Shown here: positions 1 to 5,140 of the stretch, piece after piece
Layout: each line of letters starts with the position of its first letter
Position numbering within the stretch: the first letter of the stretch is position 1
Position numbers and translations under genes: made by a program
Assembly (NCBI GenBank): GCA_028710655.1
Contig: JAQTTS010000135.1
Location: 1-5,980, forward strand
Direction: 5' to 3'
DNA length: 5,980 nucleotides
DNA from: Dehalococcoidales bacterium
GTDB lineage: Bacteria > Chloroflexota > Dehalococcoidia > Dehalococcoidales > UBA5760
Notes under the pieces: generated by a model
What the model saw: the letters and a program-made list of their open reading frames with translations, nothing else
What the model was told of the DNA's origin: nothing
The model's database searches: none

Positions 1-2
1 GT

Positions 3-389
3 CATATCAGTAACAGGCTGATGCTGACCGATGTTGAAGTGGTAGCCGGCCGGGCGGAAGATGCTGCCCATCAAAGACAATACCGGGATATTTTCGACAT
101 TGAGGTCTCCCGCGCCGTAGCCCCCCTGGTGACCCTTGCTGAGCTAGCCCTACCCTTCTGTAAAATTGGCGGCAGATTTATTGCCCAGAAGAAAGGGGAC
201 CTTGCCCCGGAGATAAGCCGGGCGGAACGAGCGATAAAACTGCTAGGAGGAATGCTGCGAGAGGTCATGAACGTTGAACTTGAAGAGTTTCCCGATGAGC
301 GGCAGCTGGTAATAATTGATAAAGAGCTGGCGACGCCCGGGCTTTATCCCCGCCGCCCCGGTATTCCGTCAAAGCGACCGCTGTCTTGA
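3..389 (+). CDS. rsmG: 16S rRNA (guanine(527)-N(7))-methyltransferase RsmG, C-terminal part
   Basis: The gene is partial: the reading frame is open from the left edge (first whole codon at 3) and ends in TGA at 387-389, giving 128 residues of a family usually about 205-240 long. RsmG (formerly GidB) is a cytosolic SAM-dependent enzyme that methylates N7 of G527 (E. coli numbering) in the 530 loop of 16S rRNA. What is visible fits the second half of its Rossmann-type fold: a VEVVAGRAED segment where the family has its adenine-contacting acidic stretch, then SRAVAPL and AELALPFCKIGGRFIAQK, close to the family's RAVAPL and LPLLKxGGxFxAxKG blocks. The C-terminus YPRRPGIPSKRPL is the characteristic RsmG ending. 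The N-terminal SAM-binding glycine motif lies outside the window. No terminator is evident before the 5S promoter downstream. Identification is confident; the start cannot be placed. Confidence 0.93.
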   Translation, partial: HISNRLMLTDVEVVAGRAEDAAHQRQYRDIFDIEVSRAVAPLVTLAELALPFCKIGGRFIAQKKGDLAPEISRAERAIKLLGGMLREVMNVELEEFPDERQLVIIDKELATPGLYPRRPGIPSKRPLS

Positions 390-416
390 GACCCATCTTA
401 TATTTTGAACCAGGGT

Positions 417-444
417 TTGCTTATTACCAAAGATGTGTTATAAT
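417..444 (+). promoter_or_regulatory. Promoter of the 5S rRNA gene
   Basis: A perfect -10 box TATAAT lies at 439-444, extended by TG at 436-437 (TGt-TATAAT). A weak -35 box TTGCTT lies at 417-422, with 16 bases between. Transcription would start near 451, about 67 bases before the 5S gene. It begins 28 bases after the rsmG stop and no 23S gene lies upstream, so this is probably the dedicated 5S promoter. The extended -10 probably compensates for the poor -35. Called by eye from the consensus. Confidence 0.65.
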
Positions 445-491
445 TAGTCCAGTTACAATCAAGTAATGACCTACGGTGAGAGTAGGGAAGA

Positions 492-507
492 CGCTAGATA
501 TATAGCG
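492..507 (+). other. Hairpin in the 5S precursor leader
   Basis: CGCTA (492-496) and TAGCG (503-507) are perfect inverted copies around a six-base loop. The hairpin lies in the transcribed leader about 10 bases before the 5S rRNA. A small stem here could guide RNase trimming of the 5S precursor. The pairing is seen directly; the processing role is inference. Confidence 0.35.
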
Positions 508-517
508 ACAGTTGAAT

Positions 518-644
518 AGCCTTCTGGTGGTTAGAGCGAGGTGGTACCACCCGTTCCCATCCCGAACACGGAAGTGAAACGCCTCAGCGCATACGATACT
601 GAAGGGGCAACTCTTTGTGGAAAATATGCCACTGCCAGAGGGCT
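518..644 (+). rRNA. rrf: 5S ribosomal RNA
   Basis: Recognised from the conserved core at 551-581 (CCGTTCCCATCCCGAACACG followed by GAAGTGAAACGC) and from the terminal helix I. AGCCTTCTGG at 518-527 pairs over ten positions with CCAGAGGGCT at 635-644, with a single G.U pair. Helix II/III elements are present (AGCGAGGTGG, then ACGCCTCAGCGC), and so is a helix IV/V arm around GAAGGGGCAACTC. The span is about 127 bases, slightly longer than the usual 115-120, because helix I is extended; mature ends may lie a few bases inside. The RNA is part of the large subunit central protuberance and binds L5, L18 and L25. The gene stands alone, with rsmG upstream and clpC downstream, rather than at the end of a 16S-23S-5S operon. 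Confidence 0.93.
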
Positions 645-654
645 TTCTCTATTC

Positions 655-682
655 GGGCCAAAACAATCTGGCCTTTAGTTTT
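655..682 (+). terminator. Intrinsic terminator of the 5S unit
   Basis: GGCCA (656-660) pairs with TGGCC (669-673), plus a G655.T674 wobble, around an eight-base A-rich loop. It is followed by the interrupted T run TTTAGTTTT (674-682). It starts 10 bases after the 5S 3' end. The stem is short, so termination may be incomplete. The last two T's are also the first two bases of the clpC -35 box. Confidence 0.6.
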
Positions 683-709
683 GACCTTTTAGTATTGGTG
701 TTCTATAAT
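681..709 (+). promoter_or_regulatory. Promoter of clpC (sigma70/SigA type)
   Basis: The -35 box TTGACC (681-686, 5 of 6 matches) and a perfect -10 box TATAAT (704-709) are separated by exactly 17 bases. Transcription would start around 715-717, giving a leader of about 48 bases to the ATG at 765. This is the strongest promoter-like sequence in the window. No CtsR tandem heptads and no CIRCE element (the HrcA operator) are visible around it, so the regulators that control clpC in Bacillus-type organisms are not indicated. Confidence 0.75.
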
Positions 710-732
710 CTACTCAGTAGCCCTATTTACTG
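710..732 (+). promoter_or_regulatory. Overlapping inverted repeats at the clpC transcription start
   Basis: CTACT-C-AGTAG (710-720) is a perfect five-base palindrome centred on the predicted +1. It overlaps a second pair, CAGTA (715-719) and TACTG (728-732), separated by eight bases. These could be an operator for an unknown regulator or a small hairpin in the 5' leader. The symmetry is directly visible, but half-sites of five bases can arise by chance. Confidence 0.3.
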
Positions 733-764
733 CTATAGTACAGGCTGGTCTCGGGGTAGAAAAG

Positions 765-3236
765 ATGGCCAACAGATTTGAAAAATTTTCAGAACGAGCC
801 CGTAGAGTTCTTACCCTAGCGCAAGAAGAAGCCCAGAGCCTTAACCACAGTTATATTGGGACTGAGCATATTCTACTCGGTCTGGTGCGTGAGGAAGAAG
901 GGGTAGCCGCTAAGGTCCTGATTAATCTGGGCGTAGGATTGAGTAAAGTACGTGCTTCGGTAGAGTTTGTTACCGGGCGTGGTGATAAGCCCGGTACTAC
1001 GGAGACCGGACTGACTCCTAGAGCCAGACGGGTTATTGAGCTGGCTATCGATGAGGCACGCTACCTCGGCCATAATTACATCGGGACAGAACATCTTCTG
1101 TTAGGTCTGTTGCGTGAGGGAGAGGGGATAGCCTCCGGCGTGTTGGATAGCCTGGGGATTACCATTGACCGGGCGCGTGCCGAGGTGGAGCGCATCCTCA
1201 ATCAGGCTCCACCTAAGTCCAAAACGACCCGTAGTGTTAGCCGGACTCCTGTCTTGGACCAGCTGGGTATCAATCTTACTGAGGCAGCCCGATCCGGTAA
1301 GCTCGACCCGGTTATCGGCCGGGCCAAAGAGATTGAGCGAGTAATTCAAATCCTCAGCCGCCGTACCAAGAATAATCCAGCCCTTATTGGCGAACCCGGA
1401 GTGGGTAAAACGGCAATCGTTGAGGGGTTGGCCCACCGTATTGTTGCCGGGGATGTCCCGGAAACACTGGAAAATAAACGCTTGGTTACACTGGATATCG
1501 GAGCCGTAGTTGCCGGCACAAAATACCGCGGTGAGTTCGAGGAGCGCCTGAGGAAGGTTATTGATGAAATAAGGACCGACGGCAACTGCGTGCTATTTAT
1601 CGATGAGTTCCACACTATGGTAGGTGCCGGGGCGGCCGAGGGGGCAGTAGATGCGGCTAACCTCCTCAAGCCGGCACTGGCCCGCGGCGAACTACAGTGC
1701 ATCGGAGCGACTACTCTTGATGACTATCGGAAGTATGTTGAACGCGATGCCGCTCTTGAACGCCGCTTCCAGCCGGTTTTGGTAGAAGAGCCCACCATTG
1801 ATGAAGCACTGGAGATTCTAAACGGCATTAAGGAGCGCTACGAAGAGCATCACCATCTGGCGATAAGTGACGAGGCGTTGAATTCAGCCGTGACGTTAGC
1901 TTCTCGATATATACCTGACCGTTTTCTGCCAGACAAGGCTATCGACCTTATCGATGAAGCAGCATCAAGAGTCAGGATCAGACACAGAACTATTCCGATG
2001 ACCATCAAGGATGCCCGCCGTCTTGAGGATAGCGTGCACCGGGACAAGGATGCTGCCCTGACTACTCAGCAATACGACTATGCTGCTGAACTGCGTCAGC
2101 GTGAACTTCAACTTGAGGAGAAAATAAAGAAGATGGAGGCGGAGTGGAAGGCTGAGCAGGAGCAGAACAAGCCGGTGGTGACCAAAGAAGACATCGCTGA
2201 AGTAGTGAGTATGTGGATGGGTATCCCGCTGGTACAACTGGCCGCAGACGAGACTGCGCGCCTGCTTGATATGGAAGAAGTGCTGCACCAGCGTATCATT
2301 GGTCAAGACGAGGCAATCAGTATGGTATCCAGGGCAGTGAGGCGAGCAAGGGCCGGGCTCAAAGATCCCAGCCGGCCGATAGGTAATTTCATCTTTCTGG
2401 GGCCGACCGGCGTCGGCAAGACGGAACTGGTCAGAGCCCTGGCTGAGTTTATGTTTGGCAGCGAGGAAACCCTCATCAGGCTTGATATGTCGGAGTTTAT
2501 GGAAAAGTTCGCCGTATCCCGCTTGGTCGGAGCGCCGCCGGGATATGTTGGCTATGAAGAAGGCGGACAATTGACCGAGGCGGTCAGGCGCAAGTCATAT
2601 TGCTGCATCCTGCTTGACGAGATTGAGAAAGCACACCCTGACGTGTTCAATATTCTGCTCCAGATATTTGATGACGGGCACCTGACCGATGCCAAGGGGC
2701 GGCGTGTTGACTTCCGCAACAGCATTATCGTGATGACCAGCAACATTGGTGCCGAGCTTATCAGGAAAGGCTCTACCATCGGTTTTGCCGTCAGCAGTGA
2801 CGAGGCGAAGAACCGCCAGCAGGACTACGAACGGATGAAAGACAAGTTACTCGGCGAACTGAAGAAGACCTTTCGTCCCGAGTTTCTCAACCGGATTGAC
2901 GGGGTAATTGTATTCCATCCCTTGAATAAAGAACACATTCGAAAGATAGTTGATCTAATGCTGGCGGTAATAACCGAACGACTTGCTGAGAAATCAATCA
3001 AGCTTGAGGTGACTGACGCCGCCAAGGACTTCCTGGGTGATAAGGGATACGACGAGGTCTTCGGGGCCCGACCACTGCGACGGGTGATTCAGGATAGGGT
3101 AGAGGACAAACTATCGGAGGGCTTGCTGAGCGGCAAATTCCAAGCTGGAGATACTGCTGTCGTCGACCTGGAAAACGGGGAAATCGTAGTTCATCCGGCA
3201 ATTGTAGGCGCTACACCAGGAGAAGGAAAAATTTGA
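765..3236 (+). CDS. clpC: ATP-dependent Clp protease ATP-binding subunit ClpC
   Basis: An 823-residue cytosolic AAA+ unfoldase that threads proteins into the ClpP chamber; B. subtilis ClpC is about 810. Two Clp-N repeats come first (about 5-60 and 83-137), each with the YIGTEH(I/L)LLGL motif. The first ATPase domain has Walker A GEPGVGKT (209-216), a pore loop with Tyr254 in KYRG, Walker B with Asp280-Glu281, and ERRF with Arg333-Arg334. A middle domain with a UVR-type coiled coil (about 415-468) separates it from the second ATPase domain: Walker A GPTGVGKT (546-553), pore loop GYVG (593-596), Walker B with Asp618-Glu619, arginine finger region NR (Arg710) and sensor-2 GAR (767-769). The IGF tripeptide at 672-674 is the ClpP-docking loop, which marks it as a protease partner rather than a ClpB disaggregase. 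ATG 765 gives the standard family N-terminus, with GGGG at 753-756 as a modest ribosome site. All catalytic residues are intact. No mcsA, mcsB or ctsR is adjacent, so it appears to be monocistronic. Confidence 0.97.
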   Translation: MANRFEKFSERARRVLTLAQEEAQSLNHSYIGTEHILLGLVREEEGVAAKVLINLGVGLSKVRASVEFVTGRGDKPGTTETGLTPRARRVIELAIDEARYLGHNYIGTEHLLLGLLREGEGIASGVLDSLGITIDRARAEVERILNQAPPKSKTTRSVSRTPVLDQLGINLTEAARSGKLDPVIGRAKEIERVIQILSRRTKNNPALIGEPGVGKTAIVEGLAHRIVAGDVPETLENKRLVTLDIGAVVAGTKYRGEFEERLRKVIDEIRTDGNCVLFIDEFHTMVGAGAAEGAVDAANLLKPALARGELQCIGATTLDDYRKYVERDAALERRFQPVLVEEPTIDEALEILNGIKERYEEHHHLAISDEALNSAVTLASRYIPDRFLPDKAIDLIDEAASRVRIRHRTIPMTIKDARRLEDSVHRDKDAALTTQQYDYAAELRQRELQLEEKIKKMEAEWKAEQEQNKPVVTKEDIAEVVSMWMGIPLVQLAADETARLLDMEEVLHQRIIGQDEAISMVSRAVRRARAGLKDPSRPIGNFIFLGPTGVGKTELVRALAEFMFGSEETLIRLDMSEFMEKFAVSRLVGAPPGYVGYEEGGQLTEAVRRKSYCCILLDEIEKAHPDVFNILLQIFDDGHLTDAKGRRVDFRNSIIVMTSNIGAELIRKGSTIGFAVSSDEAKNRQQDYERMKDKLLGELKKTFRPEFLNRIDGVIVFHPLNKEHIRKIVDLMLAVITERLAEKSIKLEVTDAAKDFLGDKGYDEVFGARPLRRVIQDRVEDKLSEGLLSGKFQAGDTAVVDLENGEIVVHPAIVGATPGEGKI

Positions 3237-3346
3237 CTCGTTGGGCTGGGCTAGTTTAACGAGCATAAATAAGGGTGGGGGATTAGATAAGCAGGGCAGT
3301 TAAGGTTTAGCCTACCGGATAGTGTAGAACTGGCCTCGCTGGTATT

Positions 3347-3391
3347 AAGGGTGGAGCCCCATTAGTGAGAGAAAGTCCACCCTTTCGTTTT
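3347..3391 (+). terminator. Intrinsic terminator after clpC
   Basis: AAGGGTGGA (3347-3355) pairs perfectly over nine bases with TCCACCCTT (3376-3384) around a 20-base loop, followed by TTTCGTTTT. It lies 110 bases past the clpC stop and 36 bases before the next start codon. It most likely ends the clpC transcript, but its position just ahead of the decarboxylase genes also allows an attenuator role. The intervening stretch 3237-3346 holds no gene that I can support. Confidence 0.75.
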
Positions 3392-3427
3392 ACCCAAACT
3401 CAGAAAAATCATGATGGACGGTAAGAT

Positions 3428-3589
3428 ATGGCAGTAGACTGGGGGCAGGCTTTTCAGATTGGCAGTATTGGTTTCGGTACCGTGTTCCTGGTGCTGGGTA
3501 TTCTGGCCGCGGCAATAGCACTGATAGCAATCGCGGTGCGAAGAATAGACCGCAGCAAGAGAGAAGATAACATTAAGGAAGGTGGCTAG
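3428..3589 (+). CDS. Small gamma/delta-type subunit of a sodium-pump decarboxylase (OadG/MmdD-like)
   Basis: The protein has 53 residues: a short N-terminus with Trp5, one hydrophobic span (about residues 14-37, containing GFGTVFLVLGILAAAIAL), then a basic, charged tail (RRIDRSKRE). This pattern, with G-x-G-x-V-F-L-V-L at the start of the helix, is that of the OadG/MmdD family. These are single-span proteins that anchor the carboxyltransferase and biotin-carrier parts to the beta subunit. Family members are usually 80-120 residues. This one lacks the Pro/Ala-rich linker and the metal-binding histidine tail of enterobacterial OadG; the whole protein has no His. An in-frame TAA at 3422 lies just upstream, so ATG 3428 is the only reasonable start, although its ribosome site is poor. 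The stop is three bases before the biotin-carrier ATG, and a GGAAGG at its end serves that gene. The operon position strongly supports the family call. Confidence 0.8.
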   Translation: MAVDWGQAFQIGSIGFGTVFLVLGILAAAIALIAIAVRRIDRSKREDNIKEGG

Positions 3590-3592
3590 AAG

Positions 3593-3814
3593 ATGGCGCA
3601 AGAAACCGTCGAGGTCCCCATAACCGGTAAGATTACCTGCGTCAGTGTCAAACCGGGGGATCAGGTCCAGGAAGGTGATGTAATCTGTATCCTGGAATCA
3701 ATGAAGATGGAGAACCCGATACTGGCTCCGGTGAATGGTACTATCGACAAAGTAGGAGTTAGTGCCGATCAGGTGGTCAAGCCCGGTGACACAATCGCTG
3801 TTATCGAGTTCTAG
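3593..3814 (+). CDS. Biotin carrier protein (biotin/lipoyl attachment domain) of a sodium-pump decarboxylase
   Basis: The 73 residues make up essentially one biotinyl domain. The biotinylation motif ESMKME places the acceptor at Lys38. It is flanked by the glycine turns of the domain (VKPGDQVQEGD before, ADQVVKPGDTIAVIE after) and the typical ILAPVNGTID strand. The protein would carry a carboxyl group, as carboxybiotin, from the carboxyltransferase to the membrane-embedded beta subunit, where decarboxylation drives Na+ export. Comparable subunits (MmdC, GcdC) or the C-terminus of OadA normally carry a long Ala/Pro-rich linker before this domain; none is present. The start at 3593 lies three bases after the preceding gene, and the beta-subunit gene follows after 25 bases, so the three are surely cotranscribed. 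A carrier for acetyl-CoA or pyruvate carboxylase is less likely given these neighbours. It needs a biotin protein ligase encoded elsewhere. Confidence 0.9.
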   Translation: MAQETVEVPITGKITCVSVKPGDQVQEGDVICILESMKMENPILAPVNGTIDKVGVSADQVVKPGDTIAVIEF

Positions 3815-3839
3815 TCTATCAAGAATGAACTGAGGAATT

Positions 3840-4991
3840 ATGTTCGGTGTTTTTGAGACTGGCATAGGCAGTTTTACCTGGGGTAACGGCGTGATGATTG
3901 CCTTCGGCAGTCTACTCATCTATCTTGCTATTGCCAAGAAGATGGAACCTTTGCTCCTCCTGCCGATCGGCTTTGGCATTATTCTGGTTAATCTGCCACT
4001 TGGCGGTTTAATGGAGACCATCGTTCGGGGTGAAGTCGAGGAAGCTTATGCCATAGGTGGTGAGCCAGTCGGCCTGCTTGCCCGAATCTTCCAGTACGGG
4101 CTTACCTGGGAAATAATACCATGCTTCATATTCCTTGGCCTGGGGGCAATGACCGATTTTGCTCCGCTTATTGCTAACCCAAAGACCCTGATCCTCGGTG
4201 CAGCCGCCCAATTTGGCGTCTACGCTGCCATGTTTATGGCTTTAGCTTTGGGTTTCGATATTAAAGAGGCGGCTTCTATCGGTATCATCGGTGGTGCTGA
4301 CGGGCCAACCACCATCTACCTTACGAGCAAGCTGGCTCCCGATTTGATAGGAATCACAGCGATCTCCGCTTACACCTACATGGCGATGGTGCCCATTATC
4401 CAGCCGCCCATAATAAGAGCCATCACCACCAAAAAGGAACGTGCTATCTACATGAAACCCCAGCTACGACCGGTGTCGCAGCGCGAAAAGATGCTCTTCC
4501 CGATAATTACCATGGTAATAATTATTCTCCTCGTACCGAAATGCGCTCCTCTTATGGGTATGTTCATGTTCGGCAACCTACTCAGAGAAAGTGGCGTCAC
4601 TGAGAGACTTGCGGATACCGCGGCCAATGCCTTCATGAATATCCTCACCATCATGCTGGGTATCACTGTGGGTGCCTTTATGAGTGCGGAGAGCTTCCTC
4701 ACCCCGAGGAGCCTGCTGGTATTCGGCATCGGAATAACTGCTTTCGCTGGTTCCACCTTCTTTGGCGTCCTTATCGCCAAGTTCATGAACCTCTTTCTTA
4801 AAGAGAAGATTAACCCGATGATAGGTGCGGCCGGGGTCTCCGCGGTGCCCATGTCAGCCCGGGTAGTGCAGAGGATGGGACAGCAGGCTAACCCGCGGAA
4901 CTTCCTCTTGATGCATGCCATGGGTCCTAACGTGGCCGGGGTTATCGGCACCGCTACCGCCGCCGGCCTCTTCCTGGGTATGCTGGGCTAG
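3840..4991 (+). CDS. oadB: Na+-translocating decarboxylase beta subunit (OadB/MmdB/GcdB family)
   Basis: A 383-residue polytopic inner-membrane protein that decarboxylates carboxybiotin and couples this to Na+ export. About nine hydrophobic stretches are visible, for example near residues 17-31, 38-53, 117-137, 221-235, 290-312 and 360-381. The signature GGADGPTTIY contains Asp154, matching the essential Asp203 of Klebsiella OadB. NPMIGAAGVSAVPMSAR follows, with Asn325, Gly329, Ser334 and Arg341 at the spacing of Klebsiella Asn373, Gly377, Ser382 and Arg389. Tyr180 sits 26 residues after the Asp, as Tyr229 does there. All known Na+-site residues are therefore kept and the pump should be active. 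The length is closer to MmdB/GcdB than to enterobacterial OadB (about 433), so the substrate may be methylmalonyl-CoA, glutaconyl-CoA, malonate or oxaloacetate; the beta subunit does not tell. GAGGA at 3832-3836 lies close to ATG 3840. No alpha-subunit gene follows. Confidence 0.95.
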   Translation: MFGVFETGIGSFTWGNGVMIAFGSLLIYLAIAKKMEPLLLLPIGFGIILVNLPLGGLMETIVRGEVEEAYAIGGEPVGLLARIFQYGLTWEIIPCFIFLGLGAMTDFAPLIANPKTLILGAAAQFGVYAAMFMALALGFDIKEAASIGIIGGADGPTTIYLTSKLAPDLIGITAISAYTYMAMVPIIQPPIIRAITTKKERAIYMKPQLRPVSQREKMLFPIITMVIIILLVPKCAPLMGMFMFGNLLRESGVTERLADTAANAFMNILTIMLGITVGAFMSAESFLTPRSLLVFGIGITAFAGSTFFGVLIAKFMNLFLKEKINPMIGAAGVSAVPMSARVVQRMGQQANPRNFLLMHAMGPNVAGVIGTATAAGLFLGMLG

Positions 4992-5008
4992 CGAGCTATC
5001 AAGGTAAT

Positions 5009-5038
5009 TTGGAATCCCAGAACATTTTCTGCTAGAAT
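5009..5038 (+). promoter_or_regulatory. Candidate promoter of apbE
   Basis: TTGGAA (5009-5014, 4 of 6) and TAGAAT (5033-5038, 5 of 6) are separated by 18 bases, with an extended -10 TG at 5030-5031. Transcription would begin near 5045, about 96 bases before the apbE ATG. It lies 17 bases after the beta-subunit stop. No terminator is visible between the two genes, so apbE may also receive readthrough from the decarboxylase operon. Confidence 0.5.
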
Positions 5039-5055
5039 AGTAAAACTGCACTTTA

Positions 5056-5097
5056 AGCGAAGCGGCCTTGACTTAAGGCGGCCATGGATGCTTCGTT
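5056..5097 (+). other. Two-part stem-loop in the apbE leader
   Basis: AGCGAAGC (5056-5063) pairs with GCTTCGTT (5090-5097) over eight positions with one G.U. It encloses a second perfect stem, GCCTT (5065-5069) with AAGGC (5075-5079), around a five-base loop. An alternative pairing is GGCC 5064-5067 with GGCC 5080-5083. There is no T run after it, so it is not an intrinsic terminator. It does not resemble the FMN (RFN) riboswitch, although the gene below handles flavin. Its function is unknown; it could be a leader regulatory structure or a stabilising element. Confidence 0.4.
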
Positions 5098-5140
5098 CCA
5101 GATGATTGGATAGGACCAGAAATACTAAGCGTAATGACTT

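Noticed and set aside
390..517. Remains of a 23S rRNA gene ahead of the 5S gene
   Set aside because: Only 128 bases separate rsmG and 5S, they contain a promoter and a small hairpin, and nothing resembles the conserved 23S 3' end.
1965..2570. Long open frame (201 codons) on the minus strand inside clpC
   Set aside because: It lies entirely opposite a well-conserved ClpC coding sequence, has no recognisable domain, and is explained by codon bias of the sense gene.
3237..3263. Inverted repeat CTCGTT / AACGAG directly after the clpC stop as a terminator
   Set aside because: Six pairs with a 15-base loop and no T run after it; the hairpin at 3347-3391 is a much better terminator.
3237..3346. 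tRNA or small RNA gene between clpC and its terminator
   Set aside because: No T-loop or anticodon-arm pattern and no convincing promoter; the stretch has only short, weak inverted repeats.
3362..3601. 79-codon minus-strand frame between clpC and the biotin carrier gene
   Set aside because: It runs through the terminator and opposite the 53-residue anchor gene, whose family pattern and operon spacing are far more convincing.
4448..4951. 167-codon open frame on the minus strand inside the beta subunit gene
   Set aside because: It is the shadow of conserved OadB transmembrane coding sequence, with no ribosome site or family resemblance.
5045..5140. FMN (RFN) riboswitch ahead of apbE
   Set aside because: None of the conserved RFN blocks are present; only a local two-part stem is visible.
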